Below, one piece after another: positions 43,555-56,300 of a DNA stretch of 64,000 nucleotides. The stretch spans positions 1 through 64,000 of the forward strand of contig JAECUM010029108.1 in the NCBI GenBank assembly GCA_016617855.1, in the 5' to 3' direction. Numbering within the stretch: position 1 is the first letter of the stretch; each line of letters starts with the position of its first letter. This stretch comes from Megalonaias nervosa (lineage: Eukaryota; Mollusca; Bivalvia; Unionida; Unionidae). A model generated the notes under the pieces. It was given only the letters and a program-made list of their open reading frames with translations, did not search any database and was not told the DNA's origin. Position numbers and translations under genes: made by a program.

Positions 43555-44745
43555 TCAATTTTCTCTGTTTATTTCGAGAGTATTACCGAATTCTGCATAA
43601 AAGATGACGTTCAATATGTTCACCAGAGCTACTTTAAACTGAAGGTTCAAAAGGATTTGACTTTGTTTTATATGGTGGAAGTATCACTATCACTGTCTTA
43701 CTCTTTAGTAAAATAATTTACATGCAATGCATATCCTCTTGCATGGTGGTTCTATGAAATACCGTGGCTACAGCTGGTTCCTATTTGCCCAGTGGCTTCA
43801 AACATAGGAAGAAAGATCTAAAGCAATTGTTCAGTGCAAAGTTAGATTCAAAGGGCCTGTTGCATAACATCTGACCATCTGAGGTGACTTTTATCTTGGA
43901 CATTTTGAAATGTTGGAACTAAAGGATTTTGATTGATAGTTCCACCAAGGGTCGCATTGCTGACTTTGCCAATAAGCAAACGTTCTGACTCTTTGATCTT
44001 GGATCGGAGTCTCGATGTAGTGGTGAAAATTAGTACTTCCACTCGTCATGAAGGATACTTGTCTGTAGCTCTGGGCAAAGTTTGACTGATGTTGTTTTCA
44101 ACGTTAGGTAAGACTTTCACACGTCGCACGTTAAGTCTAGCTTATTCGATGTTTTTCTTTATCTCCTCAGCATTAATTCACTCAGTCTCAAACGTCCATC
44201 CACACTACTTAACACGTTTTTCAGCGACAAGTCCAAGTGTAAACGATCCATCATGTTGAAACTACGTCCTCTGATTTTCTTTTAGCGTCGTTAAACCTAA
44301 CATTGCGAGAAAATCATTTTATGTCAATACGGTGTCGTTAAAAGCATTCAGAGTATCATGTTGCATTCAGGTGTGTTCTTAGCTTCTTTGCTGTACGACA
44401 AGAAATTTTCCACACAAACTCGATATGTCGATATAGTAAATATCTGTGCTGCTGATATCCAGTTAGTTGTTCAAGGAATCCACTTCGCTAAACTTTAAAT
44501 GTATGAAACTGACGGGATGGGAACGAGACTAGCATCGGTCCCAGGATTGCTGTAGTACAATTTAAAAAAATTGACTTACAGGTATACGTAATTGTTATTC
44601 AGATATGTAAATTTTGGGTTTATCTTTTAATTTCAAACACGAGAGATGATGAGGTGAAAAACGGCATGGTAGGAAATTCAACCCATTGGATTCGTGCATC
44701 ACTATCGTCGTCGGTGGCTTGGCAAACAATATCGAGTTCTGACAT
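43555..44745 (-). pseudogene. Major capsid protein of element 2 (second Polinton lineage)
   Basis: The N-terminal remnant MSELDIVCQATDDDSDARIQ, then WVEFP (44745-44620), matches the SELDLF...QWVEYHP start of the F54H12.2-like capsid family by eye. The central remnant NVENNISQTLPRATDKYPS, then RVEVLIFTTTSRLRSKIKES and LIGKVSNATLGGTINQNP (44110-43880), fits the KYP-RRV...NPF region. The C-terminal FKVALVNILNVIFYAEFGNT, then LEINREN (43640-43555), is the typical V-YAEF...EINR end. Stops and frameshifts lie throughout and parts are missing. It would form the capsid shell. Confidence 0.6.
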
Positions 44746-45005
44746 GGAACATTCTCAAAAATCTTGATCCATAGTGGGTTGGTTATAGCAATCAAAAACT
44801 GACTGAGTCTTTGCTTATTCTTATACCGGATGTGTTTGTGCCAGTTTTAAGGGTTCTTTTACGCCTCTTTGTGACTTGTCCATGATGTGGCACAGAAGAG
44901 GATTCAGTACTTTTCAAAGGTTTGTTAAAGGGGATATTTAGGTGTGTCTTAGCGACCCAACAGTTTTTATCTCGTTTTAATCAACACATTTTTAACTTTC
45001 TTTCA

Positions 45006-45203
45006 TCAAGGATTATTTAGGACTTTGTTGGTCAATGAGTACAATATTCGGAGAAATTCGTTTCCCTGCGTCAGAGATGCATCTTTTAAAGCATGCAATC
45101 CTCGAATGACCATAGGTTTCAAAATGGGTGCTACAGCTGATTTTATCATAACTCTTAAGCCATGTCCTCGTTATAGAGCAATTCCTCGGTACACAGGATA
45201 CAT
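45006..45203 (-). pseudogene. Small basic/hydrophobic protein between penton and MCP of element 2
   Basis: It starts at MYPVYRGIAL (45203), has one in-frame TAA, and continues RGHGLRVMIKSAVAPILKPM and LHALKDASLTQGNE to a stop at 45006. Small proteins of this kind (YRG...G-L...F/IKSAVP-LKP) sit in this place in the same Polinton lineage. They may be core or membrane-active peptides. Length is about 65 residues. Confidence 0.5.
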
Positions 45204-45209
45204 CTGATA

Positions 45210-46130
45210 CAATTCATTGAAGAATTTGTTGCAGAAGTGTACTTTCACGGTTACCTTACCTTTGAAGATGATACTGTTTTGTTTCCGATCTCCTTTAATA
45301 CCAATATTGCACTGTTAAGATACGGTTTAAAGACAGGAAGATAATGAGGATGTAGAATTTCTCGGTGTACGTAATCCGAGTTGCCTTCTTCACTGTAAAA
45401 AGCTATGGCAGAAGCCACTTTGATAGGAACGACTCTCAGAAACGACGCCGCTGTGTTTCCTACGACGTTGTTATCGACATCAGAGTACAAAAGCCTAAAT
45501 TTAATCCTTCGTTCAGTTCGACTGGGGATAGGAAAATCTTGATTAGTTGATTGTTGTTATTGTTGATTTCGGTAGGAACGAGATTTGTATTTCCACCGGA
45601 AATTGCAAACAAATCGGGATAAAAAGTAATGGAGACCGTTTCGCTCTCAGTAATAATTAATTTGAGACGATGAGAAACTGGATGGTACTCGATCATTATA
45701 CTTGGTGAAGTTTATCCAGTGCTTATCTAGATCGATCTTTAAACAAAGTTGAAGTCGTTTCGACGAAATGTCGAGCATTAAAATATCATCAAAAAAGAAA
45801 TTCTTATGGAATAAATATTTAGTTGGGGATTCTTTGGTGCTTGATATTGGATTCATAATATATAAGATAATTTGTCAAAGTATTCATGAGTATGTTCGTT
45901 GAGGATTTCTACGATGAACGTGGTTTCATATTCGACTACATTCCAAACTTGAGTGGGAAGAATGATTTCCACCAAAACTACCTCCAAATAAGCTGCGTGG
46001 TCCAATCGTATCGCTTGAGCTAATTTGGCCTAGAAACAGCATATTATGTTGCCGGGAAAGGCATCCATATAATTGCCTGTTAGTAATGTTCTATAAACGT
46101 GGTATTCACAGTTGGACGGTTTTGGTCTCC
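45210..46130 (-). pseudogene. Penton (minor capsid) protein of element 2
   Basis: The N-terminal part reads CEYHVYRTLLTGNYMDAFPG, then AKLAQAIRLDHAAYLEVVLV and EIILPTQVWNVV (46130-45900). This is the family pattern of strand-rich start, sorted A/F-PGN, and L-EVALVEI-YP. Further pieces are LFAISGG (45610), YSDVDNNVVGNTAASFLRVV (45490-45430) and HPHYLPVFKPYLNSAILVLK (45350-45290). It ends GKVTVKVHF. A handful of stops and shifts break it. It would form capsid vertices together with the MCP at 44745-43555. Confidence 0.7.
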
Positions 46131-46639
46131 CAAGAGTCACTCGATGCCAAAGGATTACTTTCCAAGGAGGGTTCTGGAGGTTGGCTACTTCTGATTAGAT
46201 GACTTGTGACTGGCAACGAAGTATCTAAAGTTTATGTTACTGTCAGAATATTTCAACAAAGGATGAGGAATAGGTGATAATTGTTTATCTACTTGTGACG
46301 AATTCAAATTTCCAGTGTCTGCCCTAGTCATACAATACACCACAAAGGTTTGGAAGAAAGAGACGATAGAATTTTCTGAAACAAAAGAAGAAGACGTCGA
46401 TGGAGTAGAAAGTTTCCATTTTGTCATCAGATGTGGAAACAGTGGTCGTCACTCGGGCTTGGATGGCGTCATCGGTGACAGAGAAAATGCAGACAGTCAC
46501 AGAGCGAGGCTTTCAGGAGCACGTGCTCTTTTAGCGGCAGTATCTCCCTTTCTTGAAGAAGTTTTTTCTTTTGGATTGTTTCCTTCTTTGAGTGTGAATT
46601 TATTCTCCCTATATTTTTGGGTCTGCCTTTTAGGTTTTT

Positions 46640-47046
46640 GGTATTTTAGTTTTGGCATTAGAATCCCATCTTAAAAGTGCACGAATAATGACACCCCCTA
46701 AAAATCCACTTCCACCTGGTCTCAAATCATTTTTATGCTCGGTATGGGTCTCGACCTTTGTGTTAATCAGTTGTGTCAAAGTTTCTTTGTTTTTCAGAAA
46801 AGACAAACAATCCCCCCCACTCCCCCCCAAAAAAAAGAAACCCCCAAAACCCTGCATCTGACGTGGAATGTGATACCTGGTAGTAATTATCGTGCTGTCC
46901 AAATACACCATCATAAATCTTCTTTGAGACCTGCGTCTAACAAATGTTGACGAGCTTGGGTATTTTTTGCCACTAATGGCACAGAGTGGACGAACCAAGT
47001 GGGCAGGAGGTGGAGCCTGCAGGAACGCGATGTTGAATAATGTCAT
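46640..47046 (-). pseudogene. Gly-rich small protein remnant of element 2
   Basis: An open frame of 138 residues (start 47046, MTLFNIAFLQAPPPAHLVRP) contains KKYPSSSTFVRRRSQRRF and ends near GGSGFLGGVIIRALLRW. In this Polinton lineage a ~115-residue protein ending in a GGFL-type hydrophobic patch lies next to the ATPase. The middle (FFFLGGSGGD) comes from low-complexity C/A runs. Homology is tentative. Confidence 0.35.
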
Positions 47047-47109
47047 AAATAAAAGAAGTGCATAGTGTTTTTATACATCTTTAAGACAGACAAGGTGGAT
47101 ACAGTGTAA

Positions 47110-47830
47110 ATGACTAGACTTTCTTGACACCAATCGTGAAGCAAATCAGTACGAGATATTAAATAGTTAGGAGTATTAGGTTGTAAATTAATGAGCAAAC
47201 ATGCAAATGTTGTGTGTCATTGTATTAAACATACTTTAACCAAGGTGTTCCTAACTGTTTGATCGGAAAATGAAATTGACATTTATGTCTTGAATTCTGA
47301 AACCACTTATTGAGCGTGGAGTCTGATTGTGCAATGTGCATGACTTTATTTAAATAAACGTTGAGCAACGTAAATAATATTATCATTACTATGGTATTTT
47401 TAGCACGCAAATAATTTAACTTTTTTTTCATCTTTTCCTAACGTGTCTTTGAAGATGTCAAGATGCGTTTGACTATAGTCGTACACGATCCCATCGTCTT
47501 CGCGAGGAATGTACTTCTACAAATGAAATATATTAATCTTGACTTTCTTGCAGTATTGTGCAAGATGGCTGCCATCCTTTGTAACACCACTCGATACATT
47601 GTGGAAGACGATCGAACAGAAGTGATTTGCGTTAAAACACAAGTTTGACAAATTCGCCTATGCCTGAACCACTTAGTCCAGCAATCAAGATACTAAAGGG
47701 ATGGCAAAAATACAATGTATCCCAACCTTGACGATATGACCTTTTGTTAAACAATTTGAGAACAGAGGATGCTGTCGTAAGTCGCAAGTGGAATTCTGAG
47801 ATTCTATTATACTTCTTTCGTGGTACAACC
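47110..47830 (-). pseudogene. Packaging ATPase of element 2, degenerate
   Basis: The P-loop region reads HPFSILIAGLSGSGIGEFVK (about 47715-47650). The GxSGSG core is kept, but the lysine and Ser/Thr of Walker A are lost. Next come RLPQCIEWCYKGWQP (47615-47570) and KWFQNSRHKCQFHFPIKQLG (47305-47245), which fits the FKNPRDK-Q...QM block. Near 47200-47150, LLINLQPNTPNYLISRTDLL fits the terminal LIDL-P-TPD-LR-RT block. It would package DNA into capsids. It is well below a working protein. Confidence 0.55.
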
Positions 47831-48159
47831 CCCCCCCGTCAAAATGAGGAAAAAAAACCCCAACAGAAACAACACAATGTTTTCTTTCTGTCACGGTGCA
47901 ACAAATGCACATTTAAACATATTGTTTTTTTTTATTATACAATAAATTTGCACATTAAAAAGTAAAATAAAATCCCATTCATGTTGTTATTTTCTTTCAT
48001 GGCGCAACAAATATAGATTTTAAATGAAGAAAGTAACAACAAACATAGTTCTCTTCATGGTGCAACAAATGCACAAAGTGTCTGTAAATGAACTCTTGCA
48101 GGTCAGAAGGTACGCTACTAATCCGTTCCTCTTCTGACGTATTGATCAGAATCATGTTA

Positions 48160-48350
48160 TAGACACACCAGAGGGAGGTAGCGACAGCTCGGAGAACATT
48201 TGAAATGTTGAAGGCAAGCTGTATCTTTATACCCCCATTAGTGTAGCTTAACACAACTGAAACACCGTACTTTATCTCCCTCTTCAAAGTAGATAAATCC
48301 TGCTCTTGGAAAAGGTTTGGGACTGGGACTTTCCAGACGTGTAGACCATA
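48160..48350 (-). pseudogene. BIR (inhibitor-of-apoptosis) domain remnant
   Basis: The minus strand reads RLESPSPKPFPRAGFIYFEE, then GDKVRCFSCVKL, a W and QHFKCSPSC. These are the landmarks of a BIR domain: RLESF start, AGF-Y, GD-V-CF-C, L--W, and the zinc ligands Cys-x2-Cys...His-x6-Cys. One in-frame stop and one missing residue between the second Cys and the His show decay. BIR proteins block caspases, and several insect and mollusc DNA viruses carry them. The remnant lies on the same strand as the ATPase, upstream of it. No RING finger was seen. Confidence 0.65.
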
Positions 48351-49290
48351 TCGATTTAGCTTCTTGTTTAAATTTCAGAACTTTTTTGATGTCATCGTCC
48401 TGCTAGTTTGTTATGTGGTATCAACGTGCCAAATTTGTTATATTCTTGACAGTTGGTATCCACAGTCAAGAGCATGAAACAATAAGACACCCATCCATGT
48501 TCCTGTCAAAGCGCGTTGTGGTCCTCGGGACGACAAGGTCGGTCTTAATTTACGTTTCAGCACACTTTCCATATAAAGAAAACGCCAATTTTCCGTGGCA
48601 ATGATGAAGTAGGATGTGATAATACAAGTTCGACGGTGGCAAAACTTATCATTTTATCAAGCGTTCGTACTCGCGAATATGTTCTATGTTGATGTGTAAC
48701 TTTCAGGGCGGCCGATGGGGCAATTAAGTATATTTACATACTCAAGTATACAACAAACGCATATTCATGTAATTTTTGGTTCTTGAGATTCGTCCACTTC
48801 GTACAGCAAGCGTGTATCGTTGTTTCGTTCTGCAAACAAACTGACCTGTGAATTCCAAGGTTAGATGCCCACCACATCGTATTCGTTAGCGATCCGTTTG
48901 GATTCTGGATGTGTTGTGAAACGTTGATCGTAGTCGTGTTCACAAAATTCTCTCATTTGATATCATTTTCGTTTTAATTCTTGAGTCGTTGGTAAGAGTT
49001 GCTGTACAAATCTTCCATGGTAAACTCTGAGAAAGCATTTTTCAGGACTCGTTTACGAAAACAAATAGGGCATGCATGAAATAAACATCCCTGAAATTCA
49101 TAAATAATCTGTGGGTTTTCTAAATTACAATCAGATACAGAATACGAACTAATTCTATTTTCTACACAACCGTTTCTAGCATGTTACTTCTTCGTGTTTT
49201 GCGTTTCACATAAGTAATGTAACTAACGCGAAGCTTTGGCAGAATATCGACGGCTGACAGCTTAAATGGACAGAGGTGGTATGATGGTAA
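48351..49290 (-). other. Unassigned part of element 2 upstream of the BIR remnant
   Basis: Minus-strand fragments (for example WWASNLGIHRSVCLQNETTI, 48880-48820) are too short to assign. They may belong to the 5' part of the BIR gene or to another lost gene. Confidence 0.4.
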
Positions 49291-49299
49291 GTTTGTTGT

Positions 49300-49970
49300 A
49301 GACATGAATGTCTTTCGGTACACTAATTCACTCGCTTTTAGACATAAAGGTCTTTCGGAACACTAATTCAATCGCTTTTAGACATAAAGGTCTTTCGGTA
49401 CACTAATTCACTAGCTTTTAAGATGAAAGTCTTTCGGTACACTAATTCACTAGCTTTTAAGATGAAAGTCTTTCGGTACACTAATTCACTAGCTTTTAAG
49501 ATGAAAGTCTTTCGGTACACTAATTCAGACGCTTTTAGACATAAAGGTTTTTCGGAACACTAATTCAATCGCTTTTAGACATAAAGGTCTTTCGGTACAC
49601 TAATTCACTAGCTTTTAAGATGAAAGTCTTTCGGTACACTAATTCACTAGATTTTAAGATGAAAGTCTTTCGGTACACTAATTCACTAGCTTTTAAGATG
49701 AAAGTCTTTCGGTACACTAATTCACTAGCTTTTAAGATGAAAGTCTTTCGGTACACTAATTCACTCACTTTTAGACATAAAGGTCTTTCGGAACACTAAT
49801 TCAATGCTTTTAGACATAAAGGTCTTTCGGTACACTAATTCACTAGCTTTTAACATGAAAGTCTTTCGGTACACTAATTCACTAGCTTTTAAGATGAAAG
49901 TCTTTCGGTACACTAATTCAGACGCTTTTAGACGTGAAGGACTTTCGGTACACTAATTCACTCGTTTTTC
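49300..49970 (-). repeat. 39/40-bp minisatellite, about 17 units, in frame in part
   Basis: The unit CTTTCGGTACACTAATTCAC plus TAGCTTTTAAGATGAAAGT (39 bp) alternates with a 40-bp variant (CGCTTTTAGACATAAAGGT). Consecutive 39-bp units keep one frame on the minus strand (SELVYRKTFILKA repeated, 49768-49565). The 40-bp units break it. There are no unique spacers, so this is not a CRISPR. Confidence 0.9.
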
Positions 49971-49974
49971 GCAA

Positions 49975-51830
49975 TAGCAAAAGCTTTCCCCAAGGGATGG
50001 ATATATCCGTGATCAATAAAAATGTCGAAATTTCCACAACAACGTAGTAACTCGTTTGCAATGGATCAAGAATATTTCAAAATTCTGTCTTGATAATCGA
50101 TAGAGTGGATTTGGTACCAGGTGTAGAATCCTTCTGGTTGTTCTGTTTACATACCGCCAGGACCGTAACCATAATCTTCAGGTAAATGCGGGAGCACGAC
50201 GTCTTGATTTGCTTCGGTAATCAAAAAATATAGAAAAGAGCCAGTTCATAACTTCTAAACTTTGTATGCGTTCTAGCAAAAGGCATGACTAAATAACACG
50301 TGGAATTTTTAAAGTACACGTTCCCCAATTCAATCATGTAGTGTTGGACACTCGGTTCCTTGTTATGAATAATGTTTCAAAAGAAACTGCCTGAACCTAT
50401 CTCGATAAATCGTGGATCATGACTGCAGCGTATCGATGAAGGTTCCCGTAACAATGTGCCTACTCTTCGCTCCAAACGTCGCTGGTGGGATCTAAACTCG
50501 GCGTGGCAAAATCATAGAAAGTACGAAATCACGAACTATCTTTTCACGTCCTCCTAGAATAACGCTATAATTCCTACAGCTACGAAATAAAGGTTATTCA
50601 ATCACTTCTCACAATTACGATGAACTACACAAGTCAATAATATCATTACCAATCTCTCGAGAACATTCCAACAACCAAAAACACGAAAGCCCTATTTTTG
50701 TTTTGATGCTCTGGTGGTCATTCAGAACTTTCTATATTTCTTTCGCATATCTTTGAATATACGATTGATTATCTAACTCGATGATATGGTCACAAGAAAC
50801 AACATCTTTTCTTTCCCGCACAAGCTTTTTGTTATTTGCCTGAACATGTTGTCAACTGGTGGAACACATTCTCAATAATGAACGTGAACTTTTCTGTTGT
50901 TGAAATTGTTTCGTGCGACATCCTCCTTTTACCTTGAGGAATTAAAGGTCTGGAAGCTATCAGGCATGACATCTCTGTCCGCAATGAATATTTGTTCTGA
51001 TGGGTAAATCCTTGGTCACATTTGCCTCAATAGTAATTGTGTCAGAGAAATCGGGTGACGGTAGTAATATCATCTAAATTATCTTGGTGATGCAATTTTA
51101 TCTACCAATCAGTTGAAGTCATTATGTCTTAGCGTTTGGAGACTGAGCAGTGTGGATGAAGACCATGAATGTATACCGAACAATTTGATTCACTTTCAGA
51201 TTTTTGAAAGCTGCATTTCCATTGGCTAATTCAAAGGTCACCAGAACATGATCCTTCACGGGTCGTCGCAAGATCCTCACGTAGGACAGCGGAGATCGGA
51301 TTTTAATCAGGATGCTTGGCGATGATAAACGTGAGTGTATTTTTGGTCTGCAAAATCAGGTTCTCCAAACATGACATCTCCATGAAGGACTTAAGCGTAC
51401 ACTTTCAGCACAAAACGTGGAAGATTTTGAATTTAAGGAACTCATCACAAGGTCTTTCTGACAATGCCAGCTTAGTCCAAAATTTGTCGTGCTCCTCTCC
51501 GTTGTTTGGTTCTATCCAATTTTATTCAGACCGTGTTAAGATACATACAAGCTCAAACAACCGCGATATTTAGATTGCCACTGTAGTTTCAATTCCACTT
51601 CCAATGAATCAAATAAGTTCTTAATGGACACAGGTTCTTTCTTTGCTGGAAAGTGGAGATTCGAAGTTTTTAAATATTAACCTTGAACGTGTAAGACGTC
51701 GTCCTAAAGTTTTCGAAAGTCACTTTTTGGCGATGTAAATGTGAACGGCTTTCTGTTTTGGCTGAGATTTATTCTCACAGTCTAGTGGAGGCTGATCGTA
51801 TTGGAGATGGGTCAATCACCCATCTTCCTC
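49975..51830 (-). other. Unassigned interior of element 2
   Basis: Minus-strand pieces such as DHVLVTFELANGNAAFKNLK (51270-51205) and IVRYTFMVFIHTAQSPNAKT (51195-51135) look protein-like, but I cannot name them. No DNA polymerase, integrase or protease motif was found here by eye. Confidence 0.4.
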
Positions 51831-51834
51831 TACC

Positions 51835-52130
51835 AAGTTGCCTCTTTCACACCCTATATACCCCTCTAACTAGCTACCTCTCTCTTTTCCTATATACCCC
51901 TCTAACTAGTTACATCTTTCTCACCCTATAAACCCCTCTACCTAGTTATCTCTTTCTCACCCTATATACAACTCTAACTAGTTATCTCTCTATTTTCCTA
52001 TACACCCCTCTACCAAGTTACCTCTTTCTCACCCTATATACCCCAATACCTAGTTACCTCTCTCTTTTCCTATAAACCCCTCTACCTAGTTACCTCTTTC
52101 TCACCTATATACACCTCTCTTTCATATATC
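51835..52130. repeat. ~36-bp tandem repeat
   Basis: About eight units of the type CCCCTCTAACTAGTTACCTC plus TTTCTCACCCTATATA, alternating between TCTCACC and CTCTTTTCC variants. Confidence 0.9.
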
Positions 52131-52420
52131 TCCCTCTACATATGAAAAATACACTTAAGCAGTTTCTGTTTGTGAATATGGACGAGCCAGCGTAGATGCC
52201 ACGTCTGGTAAGAGATTACGGAGAGTCATTAAAAAAACAAAACACTTTCAATGAGACTTTTGAAGGCATTTGGGTTTTGTTTCATGTGGCACACATTTGA
52301 ATAGTATGTTTTTTACACGACATTAAGACATCCTCTGTAAAGGAGCCGTTTGGGTCTTGACATAGTCTTCATAGCATTAACTCTAACAAACTGTAACTGC
52401 CTTTCACCTTTTTCATGTCC

Positions 52421-52421
<1 letters not shown>

Positions 52422-52506
<85 letters not shown>
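52422..52506. repeat. (TG)n-(AG)n compound microsatellite
   Basis: About 18 TG units run directly into about 24 GA units. Confidence 0.95.
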
Positions 52507-52508
<2 letters not shown>

Positions 52509-52509
52509 T

Positions 52510-53270
52510 TAAAAATATTCTTAACAAGCATTAATACTTCCTATAAGATGCATTGAGTTTTTGACGTTTTCAAAACAACACATACTTACAACCTTACATC
52601 AAATCCTTAGCTTTATGCCAACTTCTGAAAAACTCAAACAGAAAGTTTTACTTTCTCTGTGTCAATCATTAGGCTTGGCACAAACAAGTCCACCCAAACA
52701 TTAATGTCAAGAAATGGGTTTGCCATTCTAAAGCTTGATTCGAAAATACTGCGATCATACAAGGAATCTTAACTTCAGCAACTCTAATGCTGCATAAAGT
52801 TAACAATTTGCTAACTTTAACGCAGTTACTGTGTTATATTTTCCTTAATCCGCTTATAACCAATATGCGTAACAAAAGGAAAGGAAATGACCTTGAGTAC
52901 AGTCAGTCTGTGTACGAAATTTAGCAATATTTATATGAAACTGCTTAGTGATAGAAAAGAAAAAGTCTAACTTTACACTACATATTTTGTAAATTGGTAA
53001 AATTGAAAACAAAAACCAGATTTTAAAAAAAATTATGCTTGGGCTTTATTCAGTTCAAAATTCTGACTCAGTCTAATACTGTAGCCATTGAAAAATTCTT
53101 TCAAACAGCTGTTATTAATCAGCTTATTAACTCTGAGATCCGAGCACAAAATAATATTAACTATAACATTATGTAAGCCATGGTCATTAAGTGCATATTA
53201 AAACTAGGATTTGGCATAATTCGTAACAGGCTGATGGAGAATCCAATCTGGCTGACTTGACAGAAATTCT
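52510..53270. other. Non-coding stretch inside element 2
   Basis: No recognisable gene remnant or repeat. Confidence 0.5.
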
Positions 53271-53271
53271 C

Positions 53272-53272
53272 T

Positions 53273-53325
<53 letters not shown>
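53272..53325. repeat. (CT)n microsatellite
   Basis: About 27 CT units. Confidence 0.95.
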
Positions 53326-53389
53326 ACTGAGTGTTGCAATAATCTGTCAGTCTCCTAAATCTAGGACAGAAAAAAAATCATCACTTTGT

Positions 53390-56300
53390 AATAATAATAA
53401 TAATAATAATGAGGACTTTGTATAGCGCCTAATCTTTAGAAGCTCTAAGCGCTTTACAACATTTGACAACACTTAAAAAACATATATAATGATATGATTA
53501 CAAAATTAAAACAAACACCACGAAAGTAGAAACAGAAAATATGCTGTAAATATTTAAGGCAAGGATACATTATTAGGTCTTTAAGTCTGTTCTTGCAGTT
53601 GAAATAGGTGAGTTTTAAGAGCGCTCTTGAATGAGATCACTGTGTCTTTGTGTCTAAGTGCAGTGGGCAATTCGTTCCACGTTGCTGGGCCCTGGTATGC
53701 AAAAGAGCGTTGTCCATATGATTTCATCTTCATAGTGGGAATAATGAGAATACGAGTGTCAGAAGAGGAGCGTAAGCATCTTGCAGGTGTGTACACATGG
53801 GTGAGGTCAGATAGGTATGTTGGACTGGAGCCCGTCAGTGAAACGTAGCACAGAGAACAAATTTTGTGTTTAATTCTGGATCGTATGGATAGCCAGTGTA
53901 GGGTAGAGAGCAGGGGAGAGGCGTGCTCTGATCGTGGTACTCTAAGGATGATCCGAGCAGCTGTATTTTGAACTTTTTGAAGTTTCTGAAGTAGACATTG
54001 AGACGAACCAGACAGAATTGAGTTACAGTAGTCCAGTCTTGAAAGTACTAAGGAACACACAAGTGTTTTAGTGGCATCAACTGAAAGATACTTGTGAATG
54101 GAGCTGATGCGTCTCAGCTCAAGATATGCAGCCTTGCATATGTTCATGACATGTTGGTGCAGTGAGAGAGTACTGTCAAGAGTAACACCGAGGTTTTGTA
54201 CTGACTGTGTGAATTTAATGTTGGTGTTGCTGATATTTACTGTCTGAGGTAAAGGATGTGAATGAGAAAGTCTTTGTGTTGTAATCAGGATGGCTTCAGT
54301 TTTATCATCATTCATCTGCAGCTTGTTACATGTCATCCATGATTTCACATCGGAACTGCACCTCTCTACGCCTTGGATGGTAGCTTCAACTTCAGCTGGA
54401 TGGCTAGATTTGTATATTTGGGTGTCATCAGCATACAATTGGTGAGACACTGGATGATGATCTATGACACTTGAGAGTGGCTGAATGTATAGAATGAAGA
54501 GAACAGGTCCAAGAACAGACCCCTGTGGAACACCACAGCATAGATCAACTGGGCTGGAGTGTTTTCCATTTGCGGACACAATTTGTGTCCTGTTGACCAA
54601 GTAGGACTTGAACCATAGTAAGGCCGTATCATGAATGCCAAATACATGCTGGAGACGGTGAAGTAATATATCATGGTCTATAGTGTCAAATGCTGCAGAC
54701 AAGTCAAGGAGAGTGAGGACTGTAATCTTTCCGCCATCCAAAGCAGAGAGAAGGTCATTGACTACTTTCAGAAGAGTAGTTTCAGTACTGTGGCAAGGGC
54801 GATATGCAGACTGTACATTGCTAAAAAGACTGTTTGAATTCAGATGAGATACAAGTTGGGATAGAACAACTTTTTCTAAGATTTTTGACATGAATGGCAG
54901 ATTAGAAACTGGGCGGTAGTTCTTTAAATCATTATGGTCGAGTGTTGGTTTCTTCAGCAGAGGCTTTACAATGGCAGTTTTGTAAAATGATGGGAATTCC
55001 CCAGATGAGAGAGAGGTATTAATAACATCAGTTAGTGAAGGCAATATTGGATCCAAGCACTCTAGCAGCAGTGACGTCGGAATCGGATCCAGTTCACATG
55101 ACTTTGGTACACTCTTCATCACGATTGTACGTACTAAATCCATAGAGACAGGTTCAAATGCTGCTAACGGTTGCCGCTGAAATTCTGTATCGCAACTGTA
55201 TGGTGATGACGAGTCAACTGAAATTGTGTTGTCAAGCTTATCTCTGATGGTTTGTACTTTGTCACGGAAGAAATTTGCAAACAGGTCCGGAAGGTCGACT
55301 ATAGAGAGGGTAGCTGGAAGTGGTGTATATTTGTTCCTTGACGTCAGCTTGTTAGTAATCTCAAATAGTTCTTTGCAGCTGGAACTTTCCATGATCTTAG
55401 TACTGTAGTGGGCTGATTTCGCTGCATGGACTATGTTTGTGACATTTTTCTTAGCCGCATCATAGATCTGCATATGAATAGTGAGTCTGGTGGAAAGCCA
55501 AAGCCTCTCAGCTTTACGGCGGTCTCTTTTAGCAGTGCGAAGCTGGTCCCTGACACTGCTATACCACGGAGAGCACTTCTGAATTGCTACTCTGCACTTG
55601 GTTGCTGGGGCATGTTTGTCGAGCAATGAACGCAGGCAGTTATCAAGTTGTTCTGCTGTAGTAGGTAAGCTAGTTATTAGGTTTGCTTGGATGTCATGCA
55701 TTAGTTTGGTTCTGTTTATCATACGAAGGTTTCTCTTAGTAGCGAATAAAGGTGGAGGGTTAGGGACTGATACGTCAAGATGGCATATAATGCAGAGGTG
55801 ATCTGATGAAAGTTCGTGGGACACCAGGGAGGACTGAAGAATATTATCATCAGGTCTGTAAAGAATCCAGTCTAATATGTGACCATGTTTATGGGTGGGT
55901 CGGCTAACTGACTGTTTGAGGTTGAAAACGTGAATGGAATCTAGGAGTTTCGATGTGCACGGGTTTCCAGGACAGTCAAAGTGAAAGTTGAAATCTCCAA
56001 GAATAATCAGGTTGCCACCTATCGAATTTCCATACTCCAGGAGATTCGGAAACTGCTCCAAAAAGAGAGATTATGTCAGCTTGTTTTTTCTACTAGGAGG
56101 AGGGCGGTAGAGGCAGAAAAAATGGACTGACCTTTGTTCCAGTGTGAGTGTAGTTTGGACTAGTTCAAACGATGTGTGGTCGAAACTGAAAGTTGTTGTG
56201 TAGTTAAGACGGTTGATCATGGAGGTCTTTGCGATGACAGCAATTCCACCTCCGCAAGAGTGGCGGGGGAACGACTTGATGGAGTAACCGGTGGGTGTTA

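Noticed and set aside
46315..46674. 119-residue plus-strand frame
   Set aside because: It overlaps minus-strand capsid-gene remnants of element 2 and shows no motif; a shadow frame.
49300..49970. CRISPR-like direct repeats
   Set aside because: Units are head to tail with no unique spacers and the genome is eukaryotic; it is a minisatellite.
52313..52531. 72-residue frame with SLSLSL/HTHTHT
   Set aside because: Translation of the (TG)n-(AG)n microsatellite.
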